This document shows, in pieces, positions 61,217-64,000 of a DNA stretch of 64,000 nucleotides. The position numbers were made by a program, and so were the translations under genes. The notes beneath the pieces were generated by a model that saw only the letters and a program-made list of their open reading frames with translations, made no database searches and had not been told where the DNA came from. Each line of letters starts with the position of its first letter. The first letter of the stretch is position 1. Source of the DNA: Planctomycetota bacterium (GTDB lineage: Bacteria; Planctomycetota; Planctomycetia; Pirellulales; Pirellulaceae); NCBI GenBank assembly GCA_029259935.1, contig JAJDEH010000476.1:34170-98169 (forward strand), in the 5' to 3' direction.

Positions 61217-64000
61217 CTATGGACCCAGATCGACATAGCGCACGATTGGGATTTCGGAATCGGCTGGCGAGCTAAGCGGCGTTTGATAATCGCCGCCCAG
61301 TGTTTGTTTTTTCACTTCCTCGCGGGTGAATTCGACGATTTCGGGAAAGTCGATTCGCCCGTCTTTGTCCTGCAGATCCTCGGCTTTGCCTCGAAATCCT
61401 TGGAGCATGCTGTCCGTAAAAATGCCATGTTTGCGGCTGGGATATTCCACGGCGACTTGGCCGGGCGTGGTGGCGGTTAAGACCAAAATGTTGTCGTCCC
61501 GCAGGCCGCGAATCAGCGAGTTCCACTGCTCGGGGAACTTCTTGACGACGGCCTCGGCAACCCGTTTCTTCAGGTTTGGGGCATTCTCCTCGGCGACGAT
61601 GCCCGAGTGACATGTGTCCACGAACATCATCTTGCGGCAGGGAACCGAGCGCAACATTTCCCGCAGATCGGTCCACGAGATGCCGACTTCGCGGACAATC
61701 TTCTTTCCGGCCGCTCCTTTCAAATCGGATTCGTTTAGACCGGCGAATCCGGTGAGTTTTTCATGCGGCGGAATGTAATAGTACTCGTTGTCGAGCGCGA
61801 CTCCGTGGCCGCTCATGTACATAACCAGCAAGTCCGCGGGATCCGCGTCGTGGTACTGGCTAAGCTTTTCCTTGAGCGACGCCGTGGTGATGCTTGTTTC
61901 CTCGTCGTGCAGTAGATAGTCGAAGCGGCCTTCTTGATACAGCCGCTTTGCTCCAACGAGTCCTGTTCCCTTTTCTTGCAGCACCTTGGCCACCGCCTTG
62001 GCGTCCTCGATCGGAAACCTCAGCGGTTGAACTTGGTAGTCTTTCGCGGCGACGGCCAGCAGATGCAGTTTCTGGATTCCCGAGGCCGGGGCCGCCTTGA
62101 AGTTCACTAAATCGATCGATCGGAAGACCCGATCCGTTTCCTCGACCGCCCGCACACGGTTATCAACGGCGACCACGACGGCCCGTTGCGAGGCTTCCGG
62201 AAGTCGCGGCACACGCCACTCGACCGTCTGTTTGTTCTCGCCTTCCGCCGCAACTTCGGGTTCTCCGAGGTAGACGCCATTTACGAACGCCCGCAATGCG
62301 TAATCCTTGGCCAACTCGCGTCGATGAAAGTCGATAGTCGCCCGGATCACGACCTCGCGACCGTCTTCGAATTGTTCGCCGCGTTGCGGGCTTTCGATTT
62401 GGATCGACGGTGCGTTGCGGGCTAGTGAATCGACGGCGCTATCGCTGCCAATCTTTCGAACAATATGGCGCAGAGGTTCGGGATTTCCTTTCCCGGCCTG
62501 TTTGATGGCATCTTGCAGGTTGCCCAACGTGAGCAAATTGCGCATCACGTCCGGCTGATGCAGTTGTTCGCGAAATTGCCTACCGGGATGAAACTCGGGA
62601 GTTTCACCACGAGCAAGATTCACGTGCCATCCAAACAAGCGTTCACCTTCGGGCGATGCTTGGTAGGGTCCGCCGGGCGTGGCTAATACCCACTCATTGC
62701 CGCGATTCACATACAGCGTCATGACGGGAGCCCATCCCACGACCATTTCATAAGGTCGGTCATCGTCAGCTTGTCGTGCAAGTTTGAATGCGAGTTGCTT
62801 CAGTAAGGTTGCGTGTTGCAATCCCTTTAAGATCTCGTCCGGGTTTGTTGTGTCGACAAGTGTGCCATCGCGCTGGCGTGCCCACAGCCAGACAATCCGA
62901 TCACCGTCTCGCAATCCCTTCCGCGCGGCGGTCCCCGCCTTGGAGACGGAGGAGATGGTCACTTGGCCACGCACCTTGGAAAACCGAGCTCCCCAGGCAA
63001 GTGCCGCACGTCCCGCTTTTTTTATGGAACCAACACTGCGGATCCCCTCCAAGCTCCAAATCTTGATCGTTTGGTCAGCCGAACCGGATGCGAGAAATCG
63101 TCCGTCAGGCGAGCAACTCACCGACATGACGACGCCGCTGTGGTCGCGAAAATACCGTAGCAATGGACAGAGGGCTGGTGCTCTTGGATTATGGACCAGT
63201 TGATAGACAAACACGCCGCACTGAAGGTCGGTACCGACGGCAATGCCGTACGTCTCCCGCTCGTTGTTCAACCAGCAGCAAGTTCGAGCCCTTCCTTGCT
63301 GAGTCTTGTGCAAACGCACGTTACACGTATGCCTCTTGTCCTTGAACAACTTCAATGTCTGGCCGTTGTCGACGACCTTCAGGCTCCATTTCTTAACCGA
63401 CTTGTGCGGCTCCATCAGACGTACGCCCTTTCGGTAACGTTCGACCGCCAGCGGCGCGCTCAAATTGAACAGCTTTCGGGGTTCTCCGTAGCTGTTGAAT
63501 CGAAACTCCCAGTCGTCGCGGCCCACGGGACCAAACGCTATGCGATAGGGCGGGGAACTGGTGGTAAACGCGACGTGCCCTATCGTTTGTCCGTTAACCC
63601 GTTCACGTATTCGGGCACTCTCTCGCAGCGGCCGTGGCGTGCCCTTGTCAGGGATAGGAAACGCGATGACAGAACTATCATCGCCTCCGCCGGTCACCAC
63701 CCACTGGCCGTCGGGGCTGACCGCACAATCCCAGTTGTGTTCGATCCATGAAATATCGGTGCGGTCGATCAACGTGCGGCCATCCAGATCCCACCATTCC
63801 AGTCGCGACGGAGTTCGTCCTCCTTCGCCGATTTTGGGCTCGACGACACGAGTCGCAACAAACAAGGTGTTTTGAGGACCAAAAGCGACGCCCGCAGGCA
63901 CGCGGCCTCGACGGATCAGTTCGGGCTCGCGGTCGTCAGCGCCGTTCCAGAGGTATAGGTTGCCGCCGACATCTGCGCTGGCCCAGCGGTCGCTGGCGGG
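61217..64000 (-). CDS. WD40-PDZ-caspase-like (peptidase C14) protein, 5' end beyond window
   Basis: The frame is open from 64000 to the stop at 61217 (927 codons); a GTG at 63901 lies inside a WD40 blade, so the true start is outside the window. The visible N-terminal third has WD40 repeats (VSCSPDGRFLASGSADQTIK), then a PDZ-like stretch (ISSVSKAGTAARKGLRDGDR), a long linker, a beta-sandwich (IQIESPQRGEQFEDGREVV) and a C-terminal caspase domain. Its dyad is the His of MYMSGHGVAL and the Cys of FVDTCHSG (codon 61610-61612). The product would be a protease cleaving after basic residues, as orthocaspases do, possibly gated by the propeller. Function in the cell is unknown. Confidence 0.88.
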   Translation of the reverse strand, partial: PASDRWASADVGGNLYLWNGADDREPELIRRGRVPAGVAFGPQNTLFVATRVVEPKIGEGGRTPSRLEWWDLDGRTLIDRTDISWIEHNWDCAVSPDGQWVVTGGGDDSSVIAFPIPDKGTPRPLRESARIRERVNGQTIGHVAFTTSSPPYRIAFGPVGRDDWEFRFNSYGEPRKLFNLSAPLAVERYRKGVRLMEPHKSVKKWSLKVVDNGQTLKLFKDKRHTCNVRLHKTQQGRARTCCWLNNERETYGIAVGTDLQCGVFVYQLVHNPRAPALCPLLRYFRDHSGVVMSVSCSPDGRFLASGSADQTIKIWSLEGIRSVGSIKKAGRAALAWGARFSKVRGQVTISSVSKAGTAARKGLRDGDRIVWLWARQRDGTLVDTTNPDEILKGLQHATLLKQLAFKLARQADDDRPYEMVVGWAPVMTLYVNRGNEWVLATPGGPYQASPEGERLFGWHVNLARGETPEFHPGRQFREQLHQPDVMRNLLTLGNLQDAIKQAGKGNPEPLRHIVRKIGSDSAVDSLARNAPSIQIESPQRGEQFEDGREVVIRATIDFHRRELAKDYALRAFVNGVYLGEPEVAAEGENKQTVEWRVPRLPEASQRAVVVAVDNRVRAVEETDRVFRSIDLVNFKAAPASGIQKLHLLAVAAKDYQVQPLRFPIEDAKAVAKVLQEKGTGLVGAKRLYQEGRFDYLLHDEETSITTASLKEKLSQYHDADPADLLVMYMSGHGVALDNEYYYIPPHEKLTGFAGLNESDLKGAAGKKIVREVGISWTDLREMLRSVPCRKMMFVDTCHSGIVAEENAPNLKKRVAEAVVKKFPEQWNSLIRGLRDDNILVLTATTPGQVAVEYPSRKHGIFTDSMLQGFRGKAEDLQDKDGRIDFPEIVEFTREEVKKQTLGGDYQTPLSSPADSEIPIVRYVDLGP

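Noticed and set aside
1..64000. CRISPR arrays, intact insertion sequences, prophage genes
   Set aside because: No regularly spaced identical repeats, no transposase or integrase frame and no phage structural gene could be seen by reading both strands.

Overview
The window looks like a chromosomal segment of a planctomycete, most likely of the Pirellulales type; this is inferred from gene content, since no rRNA is present. The markers are a paired PSD1/planctomycete-cytochrome protein and DUF1501 protein (56765-60936), a TIGR02603-type haem-binding domain on a PQQ-type sugar dehydrogenase (15783-18773), an EF-G of the spd/mitochondrial-like EFG1 type (53277-55370), a WD40-caspase fusion running off the right edge, and many short-chain dehydrogenases and Gfo/Idh/MocA oxidoreductases. 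Most genes in 1-18.8 kb and 56.8-64 kb are on the minus strand; the middle is mixed.

Left part (1-9.9 kb, all minus): a YfhO-type membrane protein cut by the window edge, an anchored SGNH hydrolase, an SDR, a small membrane protein, then a tight three-gene operon (SDR, zinc deacylase, Gfo/Idh oxidoreductase) and a large secreted protein. At 10.0-15.5 kb lies the least familiar region: two adjacent genes carry five copies of a roughly 115-residue module with four CxxC pairs and a central HF[DN] motif, plus three short C2H2/C2HC fingers. One gene is broken by a one-base frameshift in a four-base homopolymer (11975-11978); joining the halves restores a perfect module.

Central part (15.7-29.2 kb): a secreted sugar-dehydrogenase/cytochrome fusion on minus; ftsH, rsgA and ppc on plus; and a glcD-glcE-glcF glycolate oxidase operon on minus. 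At 29.2-32.5 kb there is a hairpin pair, the 3' half of a tRNA-Arg(CCG) gene (a likely integration scar), and a two-gene unit encoding a large 2-oxoglutarate/Fe(II) oxygenase and a CcbP-like protein. From 32.9 to 36.2 kb are an SDR, RidA, an ECF sigma factor, a small membrane protein and a Cys-rich lipoprotein ending at a strong bidirectional terminator.

Right part: a compact fatty-acid-synthesis-like cluster (36.3-39.1 kb, minus) has two hot-dog dehydratases around an acyl carrier protein and one ketosynthase; one dehydratase lacks the catalytic His. A good sigma70-like promoter with an embedded inverted repeat lies in front. Then come PTS enzyme I, a hypothetical protein, overlapping hemW and a metallo-beta-lactamase gene, a TauD-type dioxygenase, an NRAMP-related transporter without the usual metal ligands, an HpaI-type aldolase, a secreted beta-propeller protein, an unusually long GntP permease, a secreted TPR protein, EF-G behind a long leader, a Gfo/Idh oxidoreductase, the PSD1/DUF1501 pair and the truncated WD40-PDZ-caspase gene.

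No CRISPR array, intact insertion sequence, prophage or complete tRNA/rRNA gene was seen. The best candidate for something undescribed is the repeated cysteine module of the 10.0-15.5 kb gene pair; the asymmetric dehydratase pair and the tRNA scar with the oxygenase unit come next.
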